Assembly (NCBI RefSeq): GCF_018829635.1
Contig: NZ_JAHKKG010000010.1
Span: 62,001 to 126,000, forward strand
From: Paractinoplanes bogorensis
GTDB lineage: Bacteria > Actinomycetota > Actinomycetes > Mycobacteriales > Micromonosporaceae
Direction: 5' to 3'
Length of the DNA: 64,000 nucleotides
How positions within the stretch are numbered: the first letter of the stretch is position 1; each line of letters begins with the position of its first letter. Shown piece after piece: positions 27,029 through 37,254 of this stretch. The position numbers were made by a program, and so were the translations under genes. Under the pieces are notes generated by a model. It ran no database searches. It saw only the letters and a program-made list of their open reading frames with translations, and was not told the DNA's origin.

Positions 27029-27455
27029 GGCTGCTGCTCAGGGCCTTGCGGAGCAGAACCGTCAACTGCTCCTGCTCCGCGAGGCTGAGCTGGGAGACGG
27101 CCGAGCGCGCGAACGCGAACGACCCCTCGAACTCGGCGTAGCGGGCCTCGCCCTCGGGGGTACGCACGATCTGCCGGGAGCGCCGGTCGTGCGGGCCGGT
27201 CTCCCGGCGTACGAGATCACGGGCCTCGAGCCGCACGATGATCTGGGTGATGTTGGAGGCGTCGCAGCCGAGCACGCCGGCCAGCTCGCTCATCCCCCAC
27301 GGCCGGGTCAGCCGGCCCAGCACGCAGGCCTGGGCCGGGGTCAGCCCGTGCTGCTCGGCGGCCACCTCGTAGGCCCGGTCGTAGGCGTCGACGAAGTCGA
27401 ACATCGCCACCTCGGCCTCGGTCGAGGCGGCCACGGGACCCGACGGAACTGCCAT
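27021..27455 (-). CDS. MarR-family transcriptional regulator
   Basis: 144 residues from the ATG at 27455. The winged-helix core is typical: LTPAQACVLGRL, MSELAGVLGCDASNITQIIVRLEARDLVRRE, then DRRSRQIVRTPEGEA wing. It is divergently arranged with an NmrA-type reductase across an 79-bp AT-rich spacer holding two matching inverted repeats, the usual layout for a MarR repressor controlling itself and its neighbour. The ligand is unknown; reactive quinones or phenolics are common effectors in such pairs, an inference. Confidence 0.9.
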   Translation of the reverse strand: MAVPSGPVAASTEAEVAMFDFVDAYDRAYEVAAEQHGLTPAQACVLGRLTRPWGMSELAGVLGCDASNITQIIVRLEARDLVRRETGPHDRRSRQIVRTPEGEARYAEFEGSFAFARSAVSQLSLAEQEQLTVLLRKALSSSPR

Positions 27456-27476
27456 GCGGCCCACTCTACCAAAAAG

Positions 27477-27514
27477 CTTGAGCGAATTAAGCTTCTATGC
27501 TTTAGTCAATCAAG
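27477..27514. promoter_or_regulatory. Two matching operator-like inverted repeats between marR-type and NmrA-type genes
   Basis: CTTGA-N5-TTAAG (27477-27491) and CTTTA-N5-TCAAG (27500-27514) share the form CTTKA-N5-TYAAG. Their centres are 23 bp apart (about two helical turns). They lie in the divergent spacer, as expected for a pair of MarR dimer sites. Confidence 0.6.
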
Positions 27515-27534
27515 TATCTACTGAGGAGGCCCGC

Positions 27535-28344
27535 ATGACCCGCACTGTTCTGGTGACCGGCGCCCGCGGCAAGACCGGCCGTGAGGTGGCGGCACAACTG
27601 CTGAGATCCGGAATCGCCGTCCGGGCCGGATCGTCCGCGCCGTCGGCCGAGGTCCGGTTCGACTGGGACGATCCGACCGGCTGGCCCGCCGCGACCGACG
27701 GCGTGGACGCGATCTATCTCGTACGCCCGGACCGCCCCGACGCGCCCGAACTGGTCGGCGCGCTGACCCGGCTGCATCCCGGGATCCCGGTCGTCCTGCT
27801 CTCCGAACAGGGGGCCGACCTGCTCCCGCCCGGCCACTGGGCCCGCCGGGTGGAAGATGCGGTGACCAGCCGGGCGAGCTCGTGGACCCTGCTGCGGGCG
27901 TCGTGGTTCCACCAGGTGCTGACCGACCCGCGCTTCTACCGCGACAGCATCCGCGACGACTCGGTGCTGAGCCTGTCGACCGGCGGCGGGGCGATCGCCT
28001 GGGTCGACACCCGCGACATCGCGGCCGTGGCAGTCGCTGCCCTCGCCGGGCACGGAGAGCACGCCGGTCGCGCGTACACGCTGACCGGCCCGGCCGCCCT
28101 GGACGTCGGGACCGTGGCCAAGGAACTGTCGTCCCGGCTCGGCCGGACCATCCACGCCGAGGATCCCGAGGTGTCGGGCGACGGCGACCCGTGGATGGCC
28201 GAGGTGCTGGCCGACCTGCGGGAACGACTCGTGCGGGGCGACTTCGCGACCGTCTCGCCCGCGGTCGAGCAGGTCACCGGCCGCTCACCGATCTCGATCG
28301 AGGAGTTCATCGGGGCCCACGCCGACGAGTGGGGACCGCGGTGA
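27535..28344 (+). CDS. NmrA-like NAD(P)-binding oxidoreductase/sensor
   Basis: 269 residues; the ATG at 27535 has GAGGAGG upstream. An N-terminal Rossmann motif (TVLVTGARGKTGREVA) and the absence of a full YxxxK short-chain dehydrogenase site place it in the NmrA/quinone-oxidoreductase-like atypical SDR group. Typical segments are DAIYLVRPDRPDAPELV, WTLLRASWFHQ and WVDTRDIAAVAVAAL. It may reduce quinones or act as a redox sensor. It is controlled, by layout, by the divergent MarR regulator, which suggests a role in response to a small toxic molecule. Confidence 0.88.
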   Translation: MTRTVLVTGARGKTGREVAAQLLRSGIAVRAGSSAPSAEVRFDWDDPTGWPAATDGVDAIYLVRPDRPDAPELVGALTRLHPGIPVVLLSEQGADLLPPGHWARRVEDAVTSRASSWTLLRASWFHQVLTDPRFYRDSIRDDSVLSLSTGGGAIAWVDTRDIAAVAVAALAGHGEHAGRAYTLTGPAALDVGTVAKELSSRLGRTIHAEDPEVSGDGDPWMAEVLADLRERLVRGDFATVSPAVEQVTGRSPISIEEFIGAHADEWGPR

Positions 28345-28389
28345 ACCGCGAGATGCGCGGGGCCGGCGCCGGCACGATGCTGGTGCGGC

Positions 28390-29325
28390 TCAGCGACTGA
28401 CCAGTTGGAGGACCTGCTCGATCTGGGCGGGCGTGGGCAGGATGCGTACGGCCTCGTCGATCTCGGCCTCGGCCCACTCGCGGTGCTGCGGCTCCGTGTC
28501 CGGGTCGGCGGCGATGCGGACCTGACGCCGCAGGAAGTTCAGGCGCGAGGCGACGAGCATGGTGAAGTCGCCGGGCCGGGTGAGGCGCGCCGGCCCACCC
28601 GCCTCGATGTACGCCTCGTGGAACATGCGCATGGCGTCGACGTCGGCCGGGCCGTCGCAGAACCAGTCGAAGAGGTAGCGGGTCAGTTCACGAACCGGTT
28701 CGGCCGGGCCGACCTGGTCGAGGTCGACCACCACGAGTTCGCCGTCCGGGCCGGCCAGCACGTTCTCCGGATGCAGGTCGCGGTGGCAGAGCCGGGTCGT
28801 GGCCAGGTCAGGCGGGGAGACCATGGCGCACAGCTCGGGCAGGGTGCGGAGCCGGGCGTCCCAGCCCGTGCGCCGAATCTCGGGCCACCCGGTGAGCGGC
28901 GGCGGAGTGTCGTACCAGGGGTCGGGCTCGTCGCCGTCGGGCTCGGCTCTCGCCGCCGGCGCCTCCCGGTGCAGCCCGGCCAGCAGGCGCCCCAGCGCGG
29001 CCGGATCGACCGGATCGATCGGCCGCAGATCGAACCAGTCGAGGCGGCGCAGCCAGCTGCCCTCCGGCATGCGGTGCACATAGTTGCCGTCGGTGCCCGG
29101 GTAGGAGGCCGGCACCGCGACCCCGGCCCGCGCCGCGGCACGAGTGAAGGCCAGCTCGGCCTCGATCGTGGCCGGGGACGGTGGCGTACCGAAAAGCTCT
29201 TTGACCGCATAGGTGTCCGCGCCCGCCTGCACCCGCCAGATCCGGCCGAGCGCTCCCCGCGGTCCGGCCGTGACGACCGCGTCCGCAGGCAGGCCCAGCA
29301 CTTCGGGCAGTTCCACCGGCGTCAC
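28390..29325 (-). CDS. Aminoglycoside phosphotransferase (APH)-family kinase
   Basis: 311 residues from the ATG at 29325, which overlaps the stop of the upstream AraC-type gene. The APH/choline-kinase fold is shown by TYAVKELFG (ATP lysine), the Brenner motif CHRDLHPENVL and the Mg-binding VVVDLDQVGPAEP. It should phosphorylate a small hydroxylated molecule; whether that is an aminoglycoside or an endogenous compound is not decidable, and chromosomal members of this family often are not resistance genes. Translationally coupled to the regulator gene. Confidence 0.85.
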   Translation of the reverse strand: MTPVELPEVLGLPADAVVTAGPRGALGRIWRVQAGADTYAVKELFGTPPSPATIEAELAFTRAAARAGVAVPASYPGTDGNYVHRMPEGSWLRRLDWFDLRPIDPVDPAALGRLLAGLHREAPAARAEPDGDEPDPWYDTPPPLTGWPEIRRTGWDARLRTLPELCAMVSPPDLATTRLCHRDLHPENVLAGPDGELVVVDLDQVGPAEPVRELTRYLFDWFCDGPADVDAMRMFHEAYIEAGGPARLTRPGDFTMLVASRLNFLRRQVRIAADPDTEPQHREWAEAEIDEAVRILPTPAQIEQVLQLVSR

Positions 29326-30215
29326 CGTACGGGCTGGACGATCTGCGTCTCCCAGTCGGCCGGGTCGGGGACCTCGCCGGGGTCGGTCAGATAGGTCTCG
29401 CGCGGGGCGCCGTCGGCCGTCAGCCCCTGGTCACGGATCCACTTCTCGATCTCCTGATAGGAGTCGGGCAGGCCGTCGTAGGAGCCCTTGTGGATGGCGA
29501 CCGCCGCCCGCCCGGCCGGGAGCGCGAGCACCTCGATGCCGTCACCGGGCTCGTCGGCCGGCGGGGAAGCGATGCTGATGCCGCCCTCGATGACCAGCGA
29601 CCCCATGCCCACCTCGGGATAGCGGGCGAACGGCGGTCCGGTGATCGCCAGCCCGTGCTGCTGGGCGTAGCCGAAGACGGCCGGGAGGGTCTCGCCGAGG
29701 GCGGTCGCAATCTCGTCGCGGGTGATCCGGCGACGCATCACCAGGGCATAGGAGGCTTGCAGGTCGACAAGGGAGATGTCCAGCGGCACAGCGGGAGTCC
29801 TCTCGAGGATGCTGATGCGGTAGAGACCGATGCACGGCGCGGCCGAGCGCACCGTCGCGGCGTGCACCGCCGCGACACGGCGACCGGCGACATGCAGCCC
29901 GCGGGCTCGATAGCTCCGCGGGCTGTGGCCGAACTGGCGGGTGAACGTGCGGGTGAAGACCTCGTGACTGGCGAACCCGTGGCCGGCCGCGATCGCCGCC
30001 ACCCGGCGGTCACCGGAGAGCAGCTCGGCCGCGGCCCGCGCGGTGCGGACCCGGGTGGTGTACGCCTTGGGCGTCTCGCCGGTCAGATGCCGGAACCGGC
30101 GGTGCAGGTCGAAGCGGGACCGGTGGGCCAGCCGGGCCAGCACGGTCAGCGAGACGTCGCCATTCGTCCGGGCGTTGACGGTGGCGAGGAGTTGCAGCAA
30201 CTGGCTCGGCGACAC
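29322..30215 (-). CDS. AraC-family regulator with C-terminal GyrI-like ligand domain
   Basis: 297 residues. The GTG at 30215 has no ribosome site, but TACTTT lies seven bases upstream, so a leaderless start is likely. Two HTH motifs form the N-terminal AraC domain (DVSLTVLARLAHRSRFDLHRRFRHLTGETP and VAAIAAGHGFASHEVFTRTFTRQFGHSPRSYR). Residues about 145-297 match GyrI-like/effector-binding domains (ISLVDLQASYALVMRR, PAGRAAVAIHKGSYDGLPDSYQEIEKWI), the fold that binds drugs in BmrR and Rob. Coupled to the downstream APH kinase, it may sense the compound that kinase modifies. Confidence 0.9.
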   Translation of the reverse strand: MSPSQLLQLLATVNARTNGDVSLTVLARLAHRSRFDLHRRFRHLTGETPKAYTTRVRTARAAAELLSGDRRVAAIAAGHGFASHEVFTRTFTRQFGHSPRSYRARGLHVAGRRVAAVHAATVRSAAPCIGLYRISILERTPAVPLDISLVDLQASYALVMRRRITRDEIATALGETLPAVFGYAQQHGLAITGPPFARYPEVGMGSLVIEGGISIASPPADEPGDGIEVLALPAGRAAVAIHKGSYDGLPDSYQEIEKWIRDQGLTADGAPRETYLTDPGEVPDPADWETQIVQPVR

Positions 30216-30287
30216 GAGGAGGAAAGTACACCGCGGGCGGCACCACGACTTGACGAATCTTGCCGTGGTGCCGCCCGCGAGCGGGGA

Positions 30288-32597
<2,310 letters not shown>

Positions 32598-32614
32598 CCG
32601 GTACCTCCGAGAGA

Positions 32615-32635
32615 GTTGAGTATGTCGCGCTCAAC
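32615..32635. promoter_or_regulatory. HAIR-like HspR operator upstream of lon
   Basis: GTTGAGT-N7-GCTCAAC has the exact spacing of the HAIR element CTTGAGT-N7-ACTCAAG bound by the heat-shock repressor HspR, with 11 of 14 half-site bases matching. It begins 18 bp upstream of the lon start codon, where a bound repressor would block transcription. Confidence 0.7.
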
Positions 32636-32773
32636 CTCGGACGGTTCCGGCTTCTTCCGGCGTTCACTCTGAGCGGAAAGCCAGCACTTCCCCAGCGCTC
32701 GGAAAGGGCGTGTTTGGCGATTGTCCGCGGCTGGGAACCAGTGCCGCCGACGACATCGAATGAGGAGCTTGAA

Positions 32774-33040
32774 ATGGAAGTAACCGGCATTATCACCGCG
32801 ATCATCATCGGCCTGATCATCGGTGCTCTGGGCCGACTGGTCGTGCCCGGCAAGCAGAACATCCCGATCTGGCTGACCATCCTGATCGGCATCGTCGCGG
32901 CCATCATCGGCACGTTCATCGCCGCAGCTCTCAACGTGTCGGACACCTCCGGCATCGACTGGATCGAACTGCTCATCCAGGTCGTGCTGGCCGCGCTCGG
33001 TGTCAGCCTGGTGGCCGGGATGTACGGCCGCCGCCGCTGA
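32774..33040 (+). CDS. GlsB/YeaQ/YmgE-family stress-response membrane protein
   Basis: 88 residues from the ATG at 32774 (AGGAG eight bases upstream). Three TM helices with the family's Gly-rich pattern are visible: GIITAIIIGLIIGALGRLVVPG, IWLTILIGIVAAIIGTFIA and LLIQVVLAALGVSLVAGMYGRR. Members anchor Asp23-type alkaline-shock proteins or act as small stress-induced membrane proteins; no Asp23 gene is nearby. It is divergent from lon and ends in a strong terminator. Stress induction is inferred. Confidence 0.88.
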   Translation: MEVTGIITAIIIGLIIGALGRLVVPGKQNIPIWLTILIGIVAAIIGTFIAAALNVSDTSGIDWIELLIQVVLAALGVSLVAGMYGRRR

Positions 33041-33055
33041 GCCCTGTCTTTATGG

Positions 33056-33090
33056 AAAGCCGCCGTCGCGCACGGCGGCTTTTCCTTTTA
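33056..33090. terminator. Bidirectional intrinsic terminator
   Basis: AAAGCCGCCG (33056-33065) and CGGCGGCTTT (33073-33082) form a perfect 10-bp stem with a 7-nt loop, followed by TTTCCTTTT on the plus strand. It ends the GlsB gene and overlaps the region just past the convergent histidine kinase stop at 33088, so it can serve both. Confidence 0.88.
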
Positions 33091-34395
33091 CGCTCGCCCC
33101 GAAAAGGTGACGACCGCCTCAATTCCCGATGGCACCGCCGGGTCGAGGCGTACCGATCCGCCCCCGGCCACGGCCAGTTTGCGGACCAGAGCCAACCCGA
33201 GCCCGGTGCCGCCGGGAGCAGAACCGGGCGCCCGCCAGAACGGCTCGAGCGCGGCCGTACGCTGCTCATCACTCAGCCCCGGCCCGTGATCCACGACGCG
33301 GAGTTGCCCGGCCCGCACCACGATGGTGACCGTGCTGCCCGCGGGCGCGGCGCGCAGCGCGTTGGACAGCAGGTTGTCGAGGATCTGCTCGACCGCCCCG
33401 CTCATGGCCGGCACCCGGGCCGGCCCGTCGTCGGTCAGGGCCAGCGTCACGTCCTGCTTGCCCGCCAGCGGCCGCCACACCTCGGCCCGTTCGGCGGCCA
33501 GCGCGGTCAGGTCGACCTCTTGCGGCGCCTGGTCCGGATGGTCGGTGACGGCCATGTCGAGGAGCGTGTCGACCATCCGGCTCAGCCGCTCGGCCTCCGC
33601 CAGCGCCGCTTCGAGGCCCTCCTCACCCGCCGGGGTGACGTCCGGTTCGAGGTTCTCCAGCCGCAGCCGCAGCGCCTGCAACGGGCTCTTGAGCTGGTGC
33701 GAGGCGTGGTCGGCGAACGAGCGCTGGGCGTCGAGCAGTTCGTGCAGCCGTACGGCGGTGGTGTTGAACGTAGCCGCCAGCCGGCGCAGCTCGGGCGGGC
33801 CGGAGCCGTCGGGCACCAGCGTCGGCTCGCCGCCCGCGGCCAGGTTGCGGGTCGCGTGTTCCAGGGCCCGCACCGGCCGGGCCACCCAGCGGGCCAGCGC
33901 GACGGCGACGCCGACCACCACGGCCAGCACGATCAGCGAGGCCACGGCCAGGATGAACCAGAACTGGTGGACACTGCGGGTGACCGGGGCGAGCGGGGCA
34001 CTGAGGCGTACGGCGCCGGAAGACTCGGAACGGAAGGGCTCGGTCACCGACAGCACGGCGACGCCGTCGAGGCGGGCGATCCGGCTGCCGGCCACCGGAA
34101 GCGGCCCGGCCCGGCCGTCCCGGGTGCTGAAGAGCACCCGCCCGGCGCCGTCGAACACCTCGACCTCGCCGTCCCACTGCCGGGCGGCGGCCCGCGCCAT
34201 GTCGGCGATCCGGTCGCCCTCGGCGCCCTCGAGGTCGGCCCCGATATAGGCGGCCAGCACGGTGGCCTCGTGCTGCAGGGACTGGAAGGCCTGCTGACGC
34301 TCGCTGCGCTGATAGATCCAGCCGAGCGGGACGGCCAGGCCGCACAGCACCAGGACGGTCAGGGACAGGTAAGTCAGCAGGAGTCGCCGGATCAT
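33088..34395 (-). CDS. Two-component sensor histidine kinase (OmpR-partner type)
   Basis: 435 residues from the ATG at 34395, which overlaps the stop of a 12-codon mini-frame. Two TM helices (about 5-27 and 145-170) flank a ~120-residue extracytoplasmic sensor region. A HAMP-like linker, HisKA box SHQLKSPLQALRLRLENLE with H233, and a HATPase_c domain (ILDNLLSNALRAAP N-box, VVDHGPGL, GGTGLGLALVRKL) follow. It lies 40 bp after the OmpR-type regulator gene. The ligand is unknown; the divergent MFS exporter next to the pair is a plausible target. Confidence 0.92.
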   Translation of the reverse strand: MIRRLLLTYLSLTVLVLCGLAVPLGWIYQRSERQQAFQSLQHEATVLAAYIGADLEGAEGDRIADMARAAARQWDGEVEVFDGAGRVLFSTRDGRAGPLPVAGSRIARLDGVAVLSVTEPFRSESSGAVRLSAPLAPVTRSVHQFWFILAVASLIVLAVVVGVAVALARWVARPVRALEHATRNLAAGGEPTLVPDGSGPPELRRLAATFNTTAVRLHELLDAQRSFADHASHQLKSPLQALRLRLENLEPDVTPAGEEGLEAALAEAERLSRMVDTLLDMAVTDHPDQAPQEVDLTALAAERAEVWRPLAGKQDVTLALTDDGPARVPAMSGAVEQILDNLLSNALRAAPAGSTVTIVVRAGQLRVVDHGPGLSDEQRTAALEPFWRAPGSAPGGTGLGLALVRKLAVAGGGSVRLDPAVPSGIEAVVTFSGRA

Positions 34396-34432
34396 GATGC
34401 GGCCAGCCGGAGGCGGAGTCGCCGGATCATGA
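34380..34432 (-). repeat. 18-bp direct repeat duplicating the kinase start, creating a coupled 12-codon mini-ORF
   Basis: The 18-bp string GGAGTCGCCGGATCATGA occurs at 34380-34397 and 34415-34432. On the minus strand both copies encode an ATG plus MIRRL. The upstream ATG (34430) opens a 12-residue frame whose TGA (34394-34392) overlaps the true kinase ATG, giving a possible coupling element six bases after the regulator stop. Confidence 0.6.
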
Positions 34433-34435
34433 CGG

Positions 34436-35116
34436 TCAGTCGAGCGCGACGAGCCGGTAGCCGACCCCGCGCCGCGTCTCGATCCAGGCCGGATCGCCGA
34501 GCTTGCGGCGCAGCGACGCCACGTGGAAGTCGAGCGTCTTGCCCGACGCCCCGGGCACCGACGCCCACACCGAATCGAGCAGGGCCGGCCGCAGCACCAC
34601 GGCCCCGCCGCGGGCGGCCAGCGACACCAGCAGGTCGTACTCGCGCGGGGCCAGGGCCACCGGCACCCCGGCCACGCTGACCTGGCGGGCGGCGTGGTCG
34701 ATGCGCAGCCGGCCGAACTCCTGGGCCGCCTCGGCCGGCACCGGCCCGGTGGTCGCGCCGGATCCGCGCGTGCGGCGGTCGACGGCCCGGATCCGGGCCA
34801 CCAGCTCACGGATCCGGAACGGCTTGGCCACGTAGTCGTCGGCGCCGCCCTCGAGACCACGCACCAGGTCGGCCTCGGTGCGGCGGGCGGTCACCATGAT
34901 GATCGGCACGTCGTGGTGCGCGCGCCGCAACGCCCAGCACAGGTCGACGCCGTCGATGTCGGGCAGCCCGAGATCGAGCAGCACCATGTCGGGCGCCGCC
35001 GCGGCCAGCGCCTGCGCCCCGGTCGCCACCCGGTGCGCCGTCATGCCGAACCGGGCCAGCCCCTGGACCAGAGGCACCGCGATCGCGTCGTCGTCCTCGA
35101 CCAGAAGCAGCTGCAC
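34436..35116 (-). CDS. OmpR/PhoB-family response regulator
   Basis: 226 residues from the GTG at 35116. The receiver domain has the acidic pair (VEDDD), phospho-acceptor D48 in VLLDLGLPD, the Thr/Ser in VTARRTEAD and K in YVAKPFRIRE. The C-terminal winged helix shows LAPREYDLLVSLAARGG and KTLDFHVASLRRKLGD with the GVGYRLVALD end. It is first in the transcript with the histidine kinase. The divergent spacer to the MFS gene contains a perfect GC palindrome that could be its binding site or another operator. Confidence 0.94.
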   Translation of the reverse strand: MQLLLVEDDDAIAVPLVQGLARFGMTAHRVATGAQALAAAAPDMVLLDLGLPDIDGVDLCWALRRAHHDVPIIMVTARRTEADLVRGLEGGADDYVAKPFRIRELVARIRAVDRRTRGSGATTGPVPAEAAQEFGRLRIDHAARQVSVAGVPVALAPREYDLLVSLAARGGAVVLRPALLDSVWASVPGASGKTLDFHVASLRRKLGDPAWIETRRGVGYRLVALD

Positions 35117-35143
35117 CCGGCCGACCTTACGCGGCGCGGTTGA

Positions 35144-35162
35144 CCCTGCCCCAGGGGCAGGG
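35144..35162. promoter_or_regulatory. Perfect 19-bp palindrome between response regulator and MFS genes
   Basis: CCCTGCCCC-A-GGGGCAGGG (35144-35162) is a perfect inverted repeat with a single-base centre. It sits in the 61-bp divergent spacer, 16 bp before the MFS start codon and 28 bp from the regulator start, and includes the end of a TTGACC -35-like element. It is probably an operator controlling one or both genes. Confidence 0.6.
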
Positions 35163-35177
35163 AGTGCACTGAGATCC

Positions 35178-36746
35178 ATGTCAACCGCACCCGTGCTGCT
35201 GACCCGGCGGCGCATCCGGTTCATCTTCTTCGCCCTGTTCGCGGGCATGCTGCTGGCCAGCCTGGACCAGATGATCGTGTCGACCGCGATGCCGACCATC
35301 GTCGGGGACCTCGGGGGCGTACGGCACCAGATCTGGATCGAGACGTCCTACCTGCTGGCGATGACCGTCGTGATGCCGGTCTACGGCAAGTACGGCGACG
35401 TGCTCGGGCGACGGCGGCTGTTCCTGGTCGCGATCGCGCTGTTCACGCTGGCCTCGGTCGGCTGCGCGCTGGCCACCGATTTCTGGACGTTCGTCGCGTT
35501 CCGGGCCGCGCAGGGCCTGGGCGGCGGCGGCCTGATCATCCTCAGCCAGGCGATCATCGCCGACATCGTCTCGGCCGGTCAGCGCGGCAAGTACCTCTGC
35601 CCGCTGGGTGCGATCTTCGGCATCTCGCTGATCGGCGGGCCACTGCTCGGCGGCTTCTTCGTCGACCACCTGACCTGGCACTGGGCCTTCTACGTGAACA
35701 TCCCGTTCGGCCTCGCGGCGTTCGTGATCGCCCTGGTCGCGCTGCAACTGCCGAGCCGCCGGTCCGGGAAACCGATCGACGTACTGGGCGTCCTGCTGAT
35801 CTCGGTCGCGACGTCGTGCCTGGTGCTGTTCGCGAACTTCGGCGGCGACCTGGAACGCGGCTGGACGGCGTGGGAGACGTGGGCCTGGGGTGCCGGGTTC
35901 GTGGTGTCGGCGATCGGTTTCGTGGTCGTCGAGGCGCGGGCGGCCGATCCGGTCATCCCGCTCGAGCTGTTCCGCAACCCGGTGTTCGTCAACGCCACCG
36001 CGATCGGGCTGGCGCTGGGACTGGGCATGTTCACGGCGATCGGGTTCGTGCCGACGTTCCTGCAGATGGCGTCGGGCACGTCGGCCGCGGGCTCCGGACT
36101 GCTCCTGCTGCCGATGATGCTCGGGCTGATCGTGGCGTCGGGCGTGGCCGGGATCGCCATATCCCGTACGGGAAAATACAAGATCTTCCCGATTCTCGGC
36201 GTGCTGCTCATCGGCGCCACGACGCTGGCGATGACCACGCTCGACGGCGCCACCGCGATCTGGCTGATCTGCGTCTACCTGCTGGTCTTCGGGGCCGGTC
36301 TCGGGCTGATCATCCAGGTCGTGGTGCTGGTGGCGCAGAACGCGGTGCCGGCGGGGCAGCTCGGCACGGCGACCAGCACCAACAACTACTTCCGCGAGGT
36401 CGGGGGCGTGCTCGGGACGGCGGTGTTCGGCGGACTGTTCGCGAGCCGGCTGACCGACGAGCTGACCAGGGTGTTCGCCGGTGGAGAGGCGGACGCGTCG
36501 ACGTTCGACCCGCAGATTCTGAACCGGCTGCCGGAGGCGGTCCGCGAGGGCGTCGTGAACGCGTACGCGCAAGCCCTGACCCCGGTCTTCTGGTATCTGC
36601 TGCCGTTCATCGCGGGCGCGCTCGTGCTCGCGCTGCTGCACCGGCAGATCCCGCTGTCGGACACGGCCGGCATGGTCGCGCGGGGCGAGGCCATCACCGG
36701 AGAGGTGGCCGAGCGGCTCGAGGCGGAGCGTCTGCGCTCGTCGTAG
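35178..36746 (+). CDS. MFS drug exporter, DHA2 (14-TMS) family
   Basis: 522 residues; ATG at 35178. Family signatures are DQMIVSTAMPTIVGDLGG (motif D1), GKYGDVLGRRRLFL (motif A), RAAQGLGGGGLI (motif B) and LGAIFGISLIGGPLLGGFF (motif C, antiporter). About 14 helices are visible. Expected to export toxic or signalling small molecules using the proton gradient. It is divergent from the OmpR-type regulator gene with a 19-bp palindrome between them, which suggests it is regulated by that system. The substrate is unknown. Confidence 0.93.
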   Translation: MSTAPVLLTRRRIRFIFFALFAGMLLASLDQMIVSTAMPTIVGDLGGVRHQIWIETSYLLAMTVVMPVYGKYGDVLGRRRLFLVAIALFTLASVGCALATDFWTFVAFRAAQGLGGGGLIILSQAIIADIVSAGQRGKYLCPLGAIFGISLIGGPLLGGFFVDHLTWHWAFYVNIPFGLAAFVIALVALQLPSRRSGKPIDVLGVLLISVATSCLVLFANFGGDLERGWTAWETWAWGAGFVVSAIGFVVVEARAADPVIPLELFRNPVFVNATAIGLALGLGMFTAIGFVPTFLQMASGTSAAGSGLLLLPMMLGLIVASGVAGIAISRTGKYKIFPILGVLLIGATTLAMTTLDGATAIWLICVYLLVFGAGLGLIIQVVVLVAQNAVPAGQLGTATSTNNYFREVGGVLGTAVFGGLFASRLTDELTRVFAGGEADASTFDPQILNRLPEAVREGVVNAYAQALTPVFWYLLPFIAGALVLALLHRQIPLSDTAGMVARGEAITGEVAERLEAERLRSS

Positions 36747-36837
36747 GCCGGGCGGCCACTCGCCGTTCCTCTCCCGGCCGGCCGAGCTGACACTTGCGAT
36801 CGCCGGCGCCTGGAACTGACCACCTACCGTTCTGCGC

Positions 36838-37254
36838 ATGGGATTCGAGAACGTCGTGGTCGTCTTCGTGGTCGGGGTGCCGGCGATCGCGGGACTGCTG
36901 GGGATCGCGTGGGGTGTGCGGCGCCGGCAGCGGGTGCGGCGACTGGCCCGCGACGGGCAGCGGATCGTGGCCGTCGTTGACGGGCACGAGCGGGTGGTGC
37001 AGGACGAGGGGCGCGACAAGTTCCGGCCCGTGGTGCGCTTCCACACGCGCGAGGGCCTTTCCGTCCGTACGGCGTTGGACGGCTCGCCCCACTACGAAAC
37101 GCACCCGGTCGAGACGCCGGTCGAGATCGTCTACGACCCGGCCGACCCGCACCACGCGAGCGCCGTCGGCAATCCGGGCGACGGCGGGATGATGTCCATC
37201 GTCGTCGGCGTCGTGTTCCTGGCCATCGCGGTGGGCGCCTCGTTCTTCGTCTGA
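36838..37254 (+). CDS. DUF3592 membrane protein
   Basis: 138 residues starting with the ATG at 36838. A TM helix at each end (VVVVFVVGVPAIAGLLGIAWG and MSIVVGVVFLAIAVGASFFV) encloses a ~75-residue region with the DUF3592 pattern (QRIVAVVDGHERVV, FRPVVRFHTREG, VETPVEIVYDPADPHHA). The middle probably lies outside the membrane. Function of the family is unknown. It ends directly at the convergent lipoprotein gene and has no other close partner. Confidence 0.8.
   Translation: MGFENVVVVFVVGVPAIAGLLGIAWGVRRRQRVRRLARDGQRIVAVVDGHERVVQDEGRDKFRPVVRFHTREGLSVRTALDGSPHYETHPVETPVEIVYDPADPHHASAVGNPGDGGMMSIVVGVVFLAIAVGASFFV

Noticed and set aside
32712..32738. SigB-like promoter (GTTT-N17-GGGAAC) before the GlsB gene
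   Set aside because: Spacing is longer than the usual 14-16 bp and the -10 part is a poor match, so support is too weak.
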